Origin: Atkinsonella hypoxylon
Taxonomy: Eukaryota; Ascomycota; Sordariomycetes; Hypocreales; Clavicipitaceae
Reading direction: 5' to 3'
Assembly: GCA_000729835.1 (NCBI GenBank)
Contig: JFHB01000026.1
Coordinates: 62,001-126,000 of the forward strand
Length of the DNA: 64,000 bases
In this document: positions 11,241-24,913 of the stretch, piece by piece
How positions within the stretch are numbered: the first letter of the stretch is position 1
How the letters are laid out: the number at the start of each line of letters is the position of its first letter
The notes under the pieces: model-generated
The model's database searches: none
What the model saw: only the letters and a program-made list of their open reading frames with translations
What the model was told of the DNA's origin: nothing
Program-made: the position numbers and the translations under genes

Positions 11241-13302
11241 TCGGGATTCGGGAAAGGGCGTTTTGGGAGCAAAATGGAGTCAAATTCTGGGAGGGGGCGC
11301 AACAGTCCAAGACAAACCTGTAACTTGCCCGAGCACGGCGTGGAACAAGCTTACATGCTTGCCGCGGTCAGGTGAGGATTACTCAAGCCGGTAGGACGGA
11401 ATCAGCCCGCGAAACGACGGCGATGGCAATACCAACGTACGAGATGGGACATGAAGGGTCCAGGTGTTTTGTGATTGTGCTACGATATGTAATGTACTAT
11501 AGCTCAGGGACTATGAAAAGGAATTAAATTGCCATGTCGCTTGGCAAATCGACTTGATGCGTCCCATATCACGAGTCACGCTGGTGCCAAAAAGCGGGTA
11601 TGCATGAAAGAACAGTTCATTCCATGCCCTCATTCACTTTGGGATATCATCGGGGAATCGCACACGCCATTTCACCACCATACACCATAAGTGATCCATC
11701 CACCGAGGCCCGTATGAAGATCTGCCCGTCCTCGAGCGGATAGCTCCTCACCATCATCGCAAGCAGATATCATCTCAGACAGCGCGAATCCGGGGCGTCT
11801 GATAGCATACCACAAGGATAGCCGATTGTCAACCATATGCCATGAATGATCAGCCTCGTAGCAGCTAGTCTTGCAAAACAGGCCCAGTGAGCACGCCAGC
11901 TCCGATTGAGAGGCCCGGCAGTTTTGAATCGGCTGCTTTTGCCCGGATGTAGTCGACGGCACTTTCCTGACTTTACGCGTGGACTAGTTATGATTGGAGC
12001 AGCACGGATCAACGTCGCACAAGACCACGTGATCCTCTACCGAAGAAAAACCCAACCGTCATGCCTCTGATCCTCTGGCGAATGCCCGTCTGCTTCCATC
12101 TACCAAATTCTGCTGAGCCTCGTTCCCCATCTGCCAACTCAGCCTTCCCTGCCAAGCTTGGCTGCCCCCGCGGCAAAGACCGCGGATGGACAGGGCTCAC
12201 GACGCGGGGCATCTGCCGTGCATTTCTGTCATGACTTGAGTAAGAGAGGGTGGCATGGCAGGTGGTGGATGGGTGAGGACGGACGTTGACTTTGGACCAG
12301 GTAACACCCTATTTATGTATGAACTAGTTACCTGTCATTGATACTGCCTTTGAAAGGACTGTTCAGCTTGTTACAAGGTTGGACCTACGCTGGCATCCAC
12401 TCGACTGGCATCAGACGCGAGGACGGTATCTATCATCCGAGTGCTCTGCTACCGACCATTCGAGAACCGTCAGTGCCATCAAGGCATTTGTTTCCTAGTT
12501 CAACTCAACGCATGTGCTCATTGAAATCACGACACTGACTTGCACCATCCGGCTTCACGTTCAAGTCATGGGTCACATGAATATCTGTCAGTTGTTCATC
12601 ATCCTCATCCGCCCGTTCCAAATAAAATAAAAATTGCAACATAACGCCACGCAGTTTCCGTACCCATCATAAGCCAGCCTAATATTCCTCTTTGCCTCCG
12701 CGAGAAAAAAAAATAAAATAAAAAACCAAAGGAACGCAAAACCCCTCCGTATCCTGGTATCAAACATCAGGGTATCGAATTCCAACGCTGAAATGCCATC
12801 CGTTTAATCCATGATGCCATTGGCAAGCCGACTTATGCAAGGATGCCAAGATTATGACCGCCATCCACCTGTCCCATAACGTGAGTCGTCAGCATCTTTG
12901 TCTATCAAGTGCCTGCCGAGTCTCAATGCCAATCGTGTATCACGGCCCCCCGTAGCCGCCATCTGAGATGACATTAGGAAATTTCATCACTTCATGACCC
13001 TTATGAACCAAACCAACATGATAAGGATAAAAAAAAAATTAAAAAAAAAAGAGGGGGGAAGGAATCCCAATCGAAGATAATTCGTTCTGAATAGATTGAA
13101 CCCATTGAGGTCCTAGAAATCAAGGAGATAAAGAGGTGAATTATGGGGACCCGTTCCATCAGACATCATTCATCAAGTCCGAAATCGAAGCCAAGAAAAG
13201 TGGTCATTTGGCCTTTAATGGGGAGCATGTTGCAATGCAAAACGCGATGAAACCCATTTAGGCAGATATGGAAGAGGGCGCATTGGTACCACCCACCAAG
13301 CT
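11241..13302. other. gene-free stretch between two convergent regulator genes
   Basis: 3' UTRs of the Zn2Cys6 (plus) and C2H2 (minus) genes and spacer. A-rich tracts occur at 12706-12725 and 13027-13052. No coding signal recognised. Confidence 0.55.
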
Positions 13303-15532
13303 TTAATAAGCCGTGGCAGTTGTTCCCTCGCTTGTGGTTACCGCCACGAGAACCTTCAGACGTCCCAAAGAGTCAGGATTGCCCTGCTTATCCTGCTGCT
13401 GTGCCGGTGGCTGCTGTTCTCTTGCCGGAAATCCACTGAAACCATTAAAGTTTGGATGGACCATGCGGTCCACATGAGCCATTCTTGGATCCTGCGGAGG
13501 AAGCTGCCCCCCCTGAGGGGCCGGCGGCCCATGATACCAACCATGTCTTTTGTTTTCCCGCGGCGTTGGGATTGACGGAGCCGATATGGTGTGCTGATGC
13601 AAAGATCGACTAGCAGCCGTGGTGGGCCCGTACTGGCGAGAAGGCGGCATCTGATCCTCAAACCGGACAGAAGGCTGGCTGGCTTGGACTTGCTCGGCCT
13701 GGGTCATGACAGCTCGATTCGCCTCCGTTGCCCAGCTGCCTGCATTCTCACGAGGAGGTGTCTTGTGGCTAATGTCCAGCCTGTTGAGGCCTCGCTGTAG
13801 ACTGGCGTCATACATGTTCAGATTTCTCCGTTCCTCAGGTTGATTCATTTCGCCCGCACCAGGCTGATATGGCCGTCTATACGGCGAATCGACATCAATT
13901 GCCATGGGAGAAGGACCTCGCTGCTGCGGTGGGGGGGTTTTATGGCGACGGGGCGGAAGAGGATCAAAAGACTCGATACCTGGCAAGCGGAAAAAAGACT
14001 GCGAGTTGGCCGGGTTGGCGATAGGTGGCGGGGGGTTTGGGCGAACGGCTTGACTGGCGATTGCAAGCTGGTTTGGTTGGTTCAGAGGTTGGTTAGAAAA
14101 GTTTCTGCTGCTGTCAGGATGCCAAGTACGACGTCGCCATGCTTCCTCGGGATTGCTGGAGACCGAGTCTCGACGACCCGACCAAGCTGATGTAGACGAG
14201 AGGGGCGGCGACGCGATCGTGTTCGAATGTGTAGGGCTGAAAACGGCTGGGTGGGAGCTGTTGATGTGGCCAGGACCGAAGATGTGAGGCCCTGGCACTG
14301 GCCGTAAGGGGCTGGCGCTTGATGGAACACTGAGTCGTCGATTAGGAGTGCGGCTGCCGATGCTATACATACTTTGTGAGCGCGAGTGTGCCGATGTAGG
14401 TGATCCCATCCCCGACGCCCAACGCGGGCTGCTCTGAGCCGTAGAGTATGTAGAGGATGCAGGCGTGCTGAAATCACCAGGGGATGGCGGTCGATACGAA
14501 TGAGCGCTATCAGTGCCACCACTGCGGTATGATTCGATGGAAAGTCGAGATCGAGGATCGGCAGCCATGACCAGCGGTGGTGGACGGCGCCTCGCGTCAC
14601 TTGGAGGGCCATAGCTAGAGCTCACGGAGCTCATACTAGCAATGCTAGAGGTCGATAAACTCTTGGAGTGTCCACGGACAGGTCCCCCCGCGCTTCCTCC
14701 AGTTGACGCCCTTGCTCTGTTTCCGGCTTGTCGGACTCGATCTGTTGTGCGCATTTGCCTTTGAAATCGAGAACCTGTAGCCGCCAAGGAATCAATGGGA
14801 ATATCTTCGTTCACATGAACGGTCTGGGCATGCTGTCTGAGATTATCGAGACGTGAAAATCGACGAGAGCAATGACACTGGAATGGCCGTTCGCCCGTAT
14901 GTTTTCTGTGCAAGGCAAAAGAAGCGCCATGTCAGCTACCAGATCAACTCTCACAAGAAAGCGAGATGTTCGCCAGTTGACGATGTCATTTCTTTTCATT
15001 TCCTTTTCATCTCTTTCTTTTTTCTTTTCATGTTTGTTACAGCAAGGACTCACCTGATATGCCGAGCCAAATGTTCACTTCTAGTGAAACTAAGATTACA
15101 CGGCGGGTAATCAGTGCAGTAAAATCGCTGCGACTTCTTCTTCTTGCTGGATTTGGAGCTTTCGGCTCCCACGCTGTCGTCGTCGGAAACAGCACCGTCT
15201 TCGTTTGTTACACCGGCTTCGCCATCAGAGTCGTCCATATCGACGTCGATCGAGTCCCGCCTGGAGGACTTGGCAGAGCGTTGTGAGTCTTCCCGCTTGG
15301 GGATGTTGTCTTTGGAGTTAGCGACAGCGGGGCGATTGGGAGCGACGGCAAAAGTAGCTCGTGTGGGAGTTTTGGAGTCGTCGTGCGGTAATGATGGCTC
15401 TTGAAGCTGGGATCGTTGTGCGGCCGCGCTTGATCGGGGAGTGGCGGAGAAGGAAGAGGTGGATGTCGTCATGGGTTCCTCTTTGATGGGCTCGTCGATG
15501 AGCGAATTGACTGGTCGGAAAGCAGCCGCCAT
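13303..15532 (-). CDS. C2H2 zinc-finger transcription factor, long low-complexity C-terminus
   Basis: 693 residues from exons 15054-15532 and 13303-14905, with a 148-bp intron (donor GTGAGT, acceptor TTGCACAG) that splits an Arg codon inside the finger region and restores the HIR-KHTGERPF linker. Two adjacent fingers lie at residues 139-190. Finger 1 is C139-X5-C145-X12-H158-X3-H162; finger 2 is C170-X1-C172-X12-H185-X4-H190. The unusual Cys spacings suit a fungal subfamily with CXC second fingers. Upstream is an acidic Ser/Asp stretch (MDDSDGEAG, SDDDSVG) and a lysine-rich patch (SSKKKKSQRF) that can act as a nuclear signal. The long C-terminus is rich in Ser, Pro, Gln and Arg with repeated SPS/RRPPP-like segments, as in phosphorylated regulators. 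Specific function unknown. Confidence 0.85.
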
Positions 15533-18500
15533 GATGGCAGGCTGTGATGAAAAGAAGAAGCTGTTTGGAGATCAGCAAAACAAAACAATGCAACGCTTGT
15601 ATTTGCTAGGCAGAGCGGGTCGTTGAGGCGGAAGTACGAGACAAGTGTCAAGGAAGCGAGATGGCCTATTAGGTCGGGGGGTTTTTTTTTTTCGCTTCTT
15701 AGTTAGTTACCGACGAGAGGAAAGAGAACAAAGTGAGAGATGAGTACAGAGTACAGAGAGGGTGGCAAGGCGGTCTCGCCAGGGGGGTGGAGAGTACAAG
15801 TATTGTTAAGCAGGCGACCAAAGCGACCAAAGCGACACGACACGACACAACACGACAGGCGGTGGGCAATAATGGCTTGCTGGACGATGAATGGATGGCC
15901 ACTGGCACAATCAGGATGAGGTGAGGCTGAAAGACCTGGTCCTGGTAAAGCAGGGGGGCTCCCACTTAAAGCAGGGGAAGGGATGGTTGAGAGGTTGAGA
16001 GAGGGCGGACAGGATGTGCGTGACGATGCGGCCAGGGGGAGGTGAGGTACCTGGGGGTATATGTGATTCGTACTCGGTACGAGACGAGGGCCGAAAAAGA
16101 GGGGTATGTAGTCGGTACCTGTAATTATTACGAGCTGGTGCTTCTTGGTCTTCTTGGTCGCAGTGGGCAGTGGAGTCCGGTGCTGGGCTTTAGCTAAAAG
16201 TTACCTAGACGAGACTGGAACCTAGGTAGAGGTACCTAGACGTCTCCTGCTGCCACAGGCTACAGCGTATTACAGCATGATGCTACAAGGTCCGAGGTGC
16301 CTAGGTACTAGTACAGTGAGTCAGTCAAGTTGTTGCACCCGTGCTGAGTGCCCATGTACTGCAAGCAACATGCAGCAAGCCACGAACGGGAGGGAGCATT
16401 GTATCAAAGCACAGATCGGGGTCTTGGAGGTCTTGGACTTCTTGGACTAAAAAAATTAAGTAACAGCAACAACCACGGCAGGGCTTGTTCGACTATTGCT
16501 TGCGTTGGATGTTGCAGGCTACCTGCTGCGCGGCAGTGGCAGTGGCATGTATGTACAGTGGGGAAAATTTATGTACCTGCACCAGCACGAGGCGACATGG
16601 CACCTTCGATCAATGCCAGACACACGAGAGGGGGTGCGTGCAGGTGCCAAGGTGCATTCAAGAAACCTTGGAGCTTCTACGGAATAGAGAACCAGACTCA
16701 GCCTGGTCACTGGGAACGATTGATGTTTCTGATGCCGAAGACGGCCGTGGATCTTGCGACAACGTGGAAGTCTTCATTGTCTCGTAAACCCCAACCAAGA
16801 CCGCACGCTCCTCTCCATGCCTTTACCTACCTAGGTACCTAGGCACAACTACGCTGAATTGGACAACAGTGTCATTCGCTACACCGTCGATGCCAGCTTG
16901 GTATTTCCAACTACTACCAGAGTTGATTCTACCAGACACCATACCATGTACGGAGCACCCCGTCTATGCAGGCATGTACTCGCCGGTAGTTCGCCTCGCC
17001 CGACCTAATTCCCTAGGTAGTGGCCTATAATCCAAGATCAGCTTCCTTCAAGAGCCTTGCCGGGGGCTGCTGACTATTTCGCGCTCAGGTTTTCCCCATT
17101 CGCCAATCTACAGCCGTCCTGCGACCCGACCGGCCTCGCCTTTCTTTAATCCACGAAATCTCGGTTGTTGATTCTTTGACGAGATCTAGGGGCAGAGAGG
17201 CGACGCGATAGATTGATTATAAATGGGGGACCTGCGGTGACCTCGAGCGTGGATGCGCCGCAGCGGGCTACTGTCCGGGGCCTGCAGGTACGAACGACAA
17301 CCGGCCCAACAGGACCTGACCTGGCATGTGCCCGGAGATACGGGATCTGGGGACCTCGCCGATCTAGCACGTTGACGTATGTGGAGAAATGATGAAAACG
17401 GCGGCACAGCGTCGACGAGGCTGCGAGGATCCCTCTGGTTTGTCAGGTAGGGAGGGTGGCTTGCCAGAGAAGACGACATCATGAAGTCCTCAGCAGGCTT
17501 CAACATTTGCACCGCCATAGGACATCACTCTGCGTCAAATGAAGTGTTGGTCCTGGTTGCGGACAGGATGCCATGTCCATGCCCTGCATGCTAAGCTTGT
17601 TAGCTCCAGACATGGGCAAAGCGGGCATGGCTTGCACCCAGGAGCATCCAGGTCTAGTATAAGGCAGCTGAAGGCATTGCGCCATAGTTATGACTTTGCA
17701 GTACCGAGTACTAAATCAGAGGCCGCATCCATCAAGCTAATTATTAGTTGCTCATTGACCGTTCTAACAATGTCAGCACCACTCACCTCCATCCATGCAC
17801 ACGGAGAGTACTCCGTACGTGTGTATGTATGGAATGCCCCCCAACCACCAGGCATCCCATCCACCGCGACTCTCGTGCACCCACAGACTACGGCGAGGCC
17901 ACCAAAGAAACTCCAAGCGTCGACGACGGCACTAGACTCTTGTCGACTGCGTCCAACAGCGTAACGACATGATAAGTAAGGCATGCCGTCCTGTTGGCGT
18001 TTCTGCTTGCGGTACTTTCGTCCGGACTCCTCGTACACACGCAACAAAATGCAAGCGTTTCTCTCTTAACGGACGTAGGATCTAGCCTGGGATGGTAGTG
18101 GCGGCGGCGGCGATTTGCGTGGCGTTTGCTAGTCCCATCAGTGTCTTGCCTCTCCAAGAGTCGAATCCAGATCCGGTCTGGCACTGCGCCGTCTGTACCT
18201 AGGCCCGCGATGAATGAATAGATAACAAGGGCTGATTGTGAGCCAACCACGTCATCTCCTGGGTGAGAAATCAGGCTAACAAAGGGTAAAAGCAAGGGCA
18301 GCAGCTTAGCGCTATTAGAGGGAATGGACGATTGATCGATGGCTCTCTCGCCGAACTTATTGATGCGCAGTGTGAAGCAATAGACGCCGCATCATACATA
18401 GTTTCCTCGCCGCTACAAGACGAAAAGAAGAGCGTCTGATTTGCCACAAAACTAATCAGTCTCATGGCCCATGGGATAATGTCTTTTCATCTCTCGGTTG

Positions 18501-21500
18501 TGTTTTGCATTACCCCAAGGCTCTGTTCCCACCGTACTTGGCTTGGCCCCCTTCCCAAGCGGCTAAGTTGTAATAGTTCGTGGTAATACATCACGCTGAT
18601 CCACGCCAGCTCCTCGCCACTATCATCTTTCTGGCAACTGAATCTACTGTATGGTCAACAGTTGCATATGCAAAGCAGCATGGTTTGCGACTACGAAAGA
18701 CGGACCGCTTCCACGTTGCCGCTGCTACAAGAAACTGTCTCTCACTTCAGACACATCTGGAGGAATCCTGCAGATGTCACGTCAGCCTCAAGGCAGCACT
18801 GACGGATGGTTACCTATCAGGACGGACAGTGGCTCGTTGAGGGCGTCCCTACAGAGGCCATTCTGCTTCTTGTTAAAACCAGTGAGCCTCGTCACATGGT
18901 GGCAAGTCGGAGAGACCAATGCCATAGCCTTTCGACCATTTATTTGCTCTCCCAGAGGTGCGATCACGCTCCGAAAGTGGTGGTCCCGTCCGACGCCGGC
19001 CGCGGGACTATCGGAAGCTGGTTCTTTCCGACGAAAACGGGTGCAGTCCAGCTGCATCCGGCAACGAGCCCGTGTAACGTGTCAAACTGCGCGTGACTTG
19101 CGTAGCAAGTCGCCGATGTAAGCAGATCAACGCTCAAAACAACCGTGCCTGGTTTTCTCACTGCATGATATGACGATGCCCTGATGATTGCCCTACTGGT
19201 GCTACTGGTGCAAATCGGCGGCGCCGGTTGACATTCATTCACTTGGCGGCCATTCATGGTTAAGGTGTGCTGACCAGCCTCTTGCTGTCGTGAAATCGTC
19301 TGCGTTCTCATTTACGAATCTTTCCTCCCTTAACAAAGCATCAGCCTCTCATGTGAAGGGGGGGGGGGGGGGTGGTGACAGGTTACACTCGACCGTGGGG
19401 CAGGCACGCGGATCACCAGATTTCACAGAGGCTTTTTGCCTGATGGATTGGTAGGCCGGATCCGTTGCGTAATCTGTCCACCCCCTTTCCAGGATACCCA
19501 AGTGGCCTAGGGACGGAGTTACGGAGCACTGGCCGGGGCTTTTCGAGGTGAGACCACTGCCCATCTGGCCTGTGTATCCAAGTTCAACAGCCTCGACATA
19601 ATAGATGCCCATCGCAGACCGCTTCGACCACTTCTAGAGCCACTACAGGCCCGTATCTGCCCCGTGCCTTTTAAATGTGCATTGTTCTTCTTGTTATTAC
19701 AGCACTAACATCTTATTAACACCCTGGTTTGCTGCTGGCGTGCCGCTTACAAATCTCATTGACGCAACATTCAAGCTGGTCCTCCAATTAGTACTTACTT
19801 CTACATGGCAAGGACAACTCCAAAGTAATACCCCTCGCCACACGGAGAGTGTTTTTTTACCCAGCCACGATATGATGCGGCGAATTTAGTTCCGGGAAGT
19901 AAGGAAGTACTGTTCCACCTCTCGACGATGCCAAACGCGCCGCTCATTCTCGCATGTCCCAAGTTTTCCGGTGGAAGTATCGCGTCAATGGGAGGGCAGT
20001 ACGGAATAAAGTCAAATATATCTCGAGAACGAGCCCCAGGTTCAATTCTGCCGGCGAGATCAAAGGGTTGCGACAAATATCATCGCTGCCCTGACCAGCC
20101 ATGTCACGACGCTTGCGTATGTGCTCCAATGCTTGCTGCCAATTCGGCGAATTCTTGACATGATACTATGCATGGTCGATTGCAGAATGTAACAGGCAGG
20201 CCGCAACTCAAGTCGACAGCTGGGGCAAGGTTTCGTTCATGTAACAAATGCATGTAGAGCGCAGGCAGCACCAAGTCAGGGCCAGTCGGCAACATCGCTG
20301 CCCCGTGCGGGGATGGAATTAGTGGCCGATCCAGGGCTAATAATGCACGACGTGCCTGTCCTGGCTTGAGTGGCTGCGCCGGGAATTCTAGATTGAGCTG
20401 GTACAGTAACTATCTTGCCGAGCGTGTACGGAGCACAGCGCTGAAGGCCGAAGCGCACTGATGATATTTGTTGGTGTCTGGAATTCGCGCCAACCAGCAA
20501 GGTCGGTCCAAGAATTTCGTTTCTCTAAGTTAGAATCGCGTCTTACGAGAGCTTGCTAAAAGAGAAAGTGTCAGAGCGAATGTGAAAGAGCATCGTGTTG
20601 CACTGACTGTGGACTGCCAGTTGTCTCAGGGAAATGATATTGCTTGCTTTTTGGACATGCATCCTGTGCACCTTTGATCCACAATGACGATGATTCTCGC
20701 CTTCTCCCACCCCAGTTCTACGTTAGCAAGCGGGCAAAAAAAAACAAAAAATAGAGAGAGAAAAGAGAAAAGAGAGATATCGGAATTTGCACTGATTGAC
20801 CAGCCCTAAAAGGTGCATCATGATAATTTACCACAAACACGAGCGAAGGTCTGAAATGGACCATGATGATGAAAATCTTCACCTTGGGCAGGAGCAAACA
20901 AGGGCGATTGCCTTTCTGATTCAATATGGCCTGATGTCAGCACACACCTCATCATTATGCAGATTGCCATGTTCTCGTCACTACGGAGTATGTCTCAACG
21001 AATATACTGCATCTAACATCCTGCATATTTACTTTCCGTTTCATAGCTTTTCTTCTCCCTTTTCCACCACCCCCGTTAGAGATGTTTCACAAACCCTTGC
21101 TCGTCATGTCGACCCCGCGCCACGATGGTGCCTCGCCTACTTGCAGGATAACATTGGTTTTTATCTGCAGAATACCATTGCAGTCTTGCATGTACATCAT
21201 GATACGGTATTACAGCAGGATTGCCGTTTTAATTGTAATATCCGACGAGAGCTGGCCTCGCGATTGAGCATAAATTCGTGACATCAAAGCCAAGATGTTC
21301 CACCGCCTGGAATTGAGGTCTTGTTCACTTGTTGCGACCTGGAGGCCTTCAGCTCATCACTAGCGAACCATTTTGTGACTAGAGTTCCTGAAAGTTTACT
21401 GTGGACATAGTTGCGCCTTTATATAACTTGAGATTCTCTTTGGGCTTATCCAATTAATGACATTAGGCTAGTCCAAGCCACCTGTGCGAGCAATATCCTT

Positions 21501-21846
21501 GTAGGTTTACAGGCGTAGGAGAAACTCATAGGAGCAACCAGCAGTTAGCCACCATCTGTCCTTGTATACATGCATTGGTTCTCGTAGCCACGAAAAAGTG
21601 CTATATCGATACCCTGTGCGGATTTGGAACGATGTGAACGTCGGAAACAATTAGAAAGGGAGATAGAAAAAGAAGAAGATAGTAGATACAGCAACTTGGA
21701 CGGTCATGCTCTCATCAATACATAATGCAATGTCGTCAAGCACCGAGATTTCTGAAAACGCCAGACACCATGCAAACCAATATTCCCACAACCCTATAAA
21801 AGATTCAAACTTCAACACTTAACTTCTCTTATATCGCCAGAAGCCG
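15533..21846. other. 6.3-kb gene-free stretch
   Basis: Begins with the leader and promoter of the C2H2 gene. Several CCTAGGTA/GGTACC palindromic words occur at 16202-16241, 16297-16312 and 16824-16844, TACGGAG words near 16938, 17811, 20426 and 20981, and a 15-G run at 19358-19372. Open frames are short, mostly without ATG, and lack protein-like composition. No tRNA or transposon coding sequence seen. Could contain non-coding RNA. Confidence 0.5.
19358..19372 (+). repeat. G15 homopolymer
   Basis: Uninterrupted run of fifteen G, a candidate for quadruplex-type structure or a sequencing length error. Confidence 0.85.
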
Positions 21847-23661
21847 TTATACATCCAACATGCTCCTTACCTGTTGCGGCTGGCCATTCGTACTCTGGGT
21901 CGTCGATGCACTGTTCGAGCGATGTCCTGACCCCGGTCTGCCACTTTCAGAAAGATGCTGCCTGTCCTCATTCGCATACGGCGGTGGAGGGCCATCTTCC
22001 ATCAGGGAGGCTGCCCTCCTGGCTCGCTCAGCAGCGGCATCGTGGGGGAAAAGAATACTAGCAGCGTTTTGCATGATCCTTTCTGCGTGTCGAGGCCCGT
22101 TTCTGCCGGTGTAGCGCTCGGCATAAGGATCAGCGACTGTGGTAGCGGAAGCACCCAAGTTTCTGGCGCCAGCCCTGTCTTGACGAGGGTTGTTAGCTTT
22201 GGAAGGCAAGTTGCTCAGTTCGAGACCATCATCACTGATGACCGCTCTCTCAGCCTCGATTCTCATCTGCAATTCAGCATTATCCTCGGTCGGTCGACCA
22301 ACACCTCTCTTGCCACCGACTTCGTTGACGTTTTGATTGATCTTATCACGCATTGTCCGTAGGTGATCTCCTCGCACGCGTCGCCACCAAGCTGGTTTGC
22401 GAACAATGCCTAGTTCGCGATCATTCATGTCGCCTCGCTTTCTTCTCTGCCTCAGTAGTTCCTCATCTTCATTTGGAGCGGCGAACCCATATACAATTTG
22501 CACATAGAGAATAAGCACGGAGGGACCGTAACCCCATGCTATGACTACCGGAACTTTTGCCCCCACAGCTACCATAAGAGATAAGTCCCAGACGAAGGAA
22601 ATAAAAATCTGGTACACAATCAAGGCAGCAGCCAAGGCAACGAGAAGAACAAATCGAAGAGACAACGCTTGCAAAAAGCCGACAGCCTGGTTGAAGATGC
22701 CACGGTGACGCGGTTTGTAATGGTGAACCGAGTGGCCCAGCGAATAAAGTATGGTGCACCAGGAGATGACCAGACAAAAAGCACCGACTTTGAATCGAGC
22801 ACCGGTGGCATTAGGAATCGCAGTATCCTGAATCTGCTCCTCATAGTTCTGGGATTTGACGAAATTCCAGTCTCGAGGCACCACCATGAAGAAATTCTAT
22901 ACCGAGTTAATCTACACGAGCGATGGGTTATATTAAGACACGATTGCGGCAAAACTTACCATCCAGACCCAGAAATAGAACCACAGTGGGAGCCAAAACT
23001 CAATTTTTGCTCGTCTGTCATCATCACGATAGACAAATGGATTGGGATCGATGTACTGTCTTTCCAGCCAGCTTCCCCAGTGGCGGGCTGCTTCCCATAC
23101 CACTGCCAAGGTCCCCTGGCACATGAGGAACCAGAAAAAGACGGTGAGAATTATGGGCAAGTCTTGCAAGTAATATCGTTCAATGTCAATGTTGGTAAAG
23201 AGACTGACGAGCGCACAAGCGGACACAAAACACGCCCAGTACCATTGCCATCGACGTCCGATAGGATAGAAGCGTCTTGTCACTGGTAGATGCAGGGCAC
23301 CATGTTTTGCCAGACATATGAGTGAGAGAATAATTGCTAGGGCATAGGCGACTGCCATACCAATTCCGGCAAAGCCGCGAGAGCCAATGCTATAGATGGA
23401 GCTGTAGCAGCTTGTTGCGTTCACAAAGCTAGCATTCGGGAACACAAACGCCGGCTGGTAAGGGGGGGAAACCAGATAACAGTCTGTGTCATTGGAAAGT
23501 GTATTATTGCTCGGGTAGAAGGTGTAATTGGCAATGTTTAGAGCGGAAGCATTGAGATGTACACCGGCAATGACGGTGTCAGTTGCATTGTCACCGGGAG
23601 GATAAGACGAGCTTCCTCGAAGAAAAAGATGACGCGCATCGAAGACACTGAAGTCGACCAT
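21847..23661 (-). CDS. multi-pass membrane protein, DUF2434-like
   Basis: 583 residues from exons 22960-23661 and 21847-22896 with a 63-bp intron (donor GTAAGT, acceptor CGGTATAG; phase 0). The N-terminal 100 residues are likely outside or lumenal, with several N-glycosylation sequons (NAT, NYT, NDT, NAS). About seven hydrophobic helices follow, for example FAGIGMAVAYALAIILSLIC, WYWACFVSACALVSLF, LPIILTVFFWFLMCQGTLAV, FWLPLWFYFWVWM, FCLVISWCTILYSLG, LSLRFVLLVALAAALIVYQI and VPVVIAWGYGPSVLILYVQI. A cytosolic tail of about 200 residues ends with Pro/Ser-rich sequence containing PPPPYANED. The arrangement matches fungal DUF2434 proteins, whose role is unknown. Divergently transcribed from COG5 across 1.25 kb. 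Confidence 0.75.
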
Positions 23662-24913
23662 CTTCTGGGGAGGCAGCCTCAGCGGCGGATCAGTGATGCG
23701 CCGATCGCGAGCCGATTATAAATTTGTTGGAACGTGTCGCCGGCACAGCATCAATACGAGAGGGAGATTATATGGCCGGCATTGGCGGTGTCGCAGGCTA
23801 TCGTCTCGTCGATGAAAGAATCTAGAACACGAATATAGCAGACAATGATTCTCTAGAGTGCTATGCAACTGATCGCGTGAAGAAGCCACGCGCAGGTTGA
23901 TGCAAGGCGGGAGAAAGAAGGGGAACAGAACAAGAAAAAGGGAAAACAAAAAAGAGCCACGGGCAATGCGACGAGGCGGGAATAGATGGCGCGGCAATAA
24001 CGAAGGCACGGAAACTACGGAGTATTGCGACGGGATGGAAAAGCCAGGTGCCTGCCGGACCAGCCGCGCGATGGGCACAGTGTGGCACAGTGTGGCACAG
24101 TGCAGTCTGCGCCAACGACCACGGCTCATACCCACCAGGTACCATCGTCCGTCAACACGGATTCTGGCGACATTGACCGGCTTGTTTTCAGACGCGAGAC
24201 AGCTCAAAAATGCTATGGAGAGGTCTATGGCTTATGTTTGTTCTGTCTCATCACATCTTGCGAGCGTTGACTGTCACGAGAATCCAGCATGGCGCGCGAT
24301 AGTACTAGTACCGGGGTACGTACCTCGTGGAATCGATCGCACTTTTTATTACATGGAAGACGTCAACAACCCGCGGCGGGGTACACAACCAAGTCTCAAG
24401 ACTAAAAAGTCCGGTCGGTGAGGAGAATAGAATTAGTCACACATGCCGATGATTCCGTAGCATGACTTGTGTGAATGTATGTGGAGTGCTGGCGGATTAG
24501 CAGAGTGCGACGATGATTAACACGTACTAGGCTGATTTGTATCTGCAGAACCCGCGGCAGGAGCCAAGACCAGGGCCAGGCGTCGTGGTGTCATGATTGG
24601 TCGGACGCAGACACGTACCTAGCTAACCATCGACACGACATAACGAGCGACTTGTCGACACCTTGAGATAATTCAGATGCTCGAATTGAATAGCGACCCC
24701 CACCATATCAAGAAAGCACAGCAGCGACGGCTGCCGAACTTCAGATCTCCCTGCTGGTACCGCCTGCAAGAACCAGCGGCTCGGCATCGCGAGTCATCCA
24801 AGTCATCCAACATCCCTACTTCTTGCGGAGAGCTATGAATTGCCCATTGAACCGAACACTTAGACTTCTTCCTTTCTCCCTGTAGCCGCAGCTCCTCAAC
24901 GAAACATTTGGAA
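23662..24913. other. divergent intergenic region between DUF2434-like gene and COG5
   Basis: Serves as promoter for both neighbours. Contains a short direct repeat (units of GTGGCACAGT near 24078-24106) and a TACGGAGTA word near 24015. No gene seen. Confidence 0.5.

Noticed and set aside
13027..13052. A-rich tract as polyadenylated retrocopy tail
   Set aside because: No target-site duplication or gene-like sequence next to it; ordinary A-rich 3' sequence of the C2H2 gene region.
20796..21281. 161-codon plus-strand frame
   Set aside because: Begins with TTG, composition not protein-like, no splice partners.
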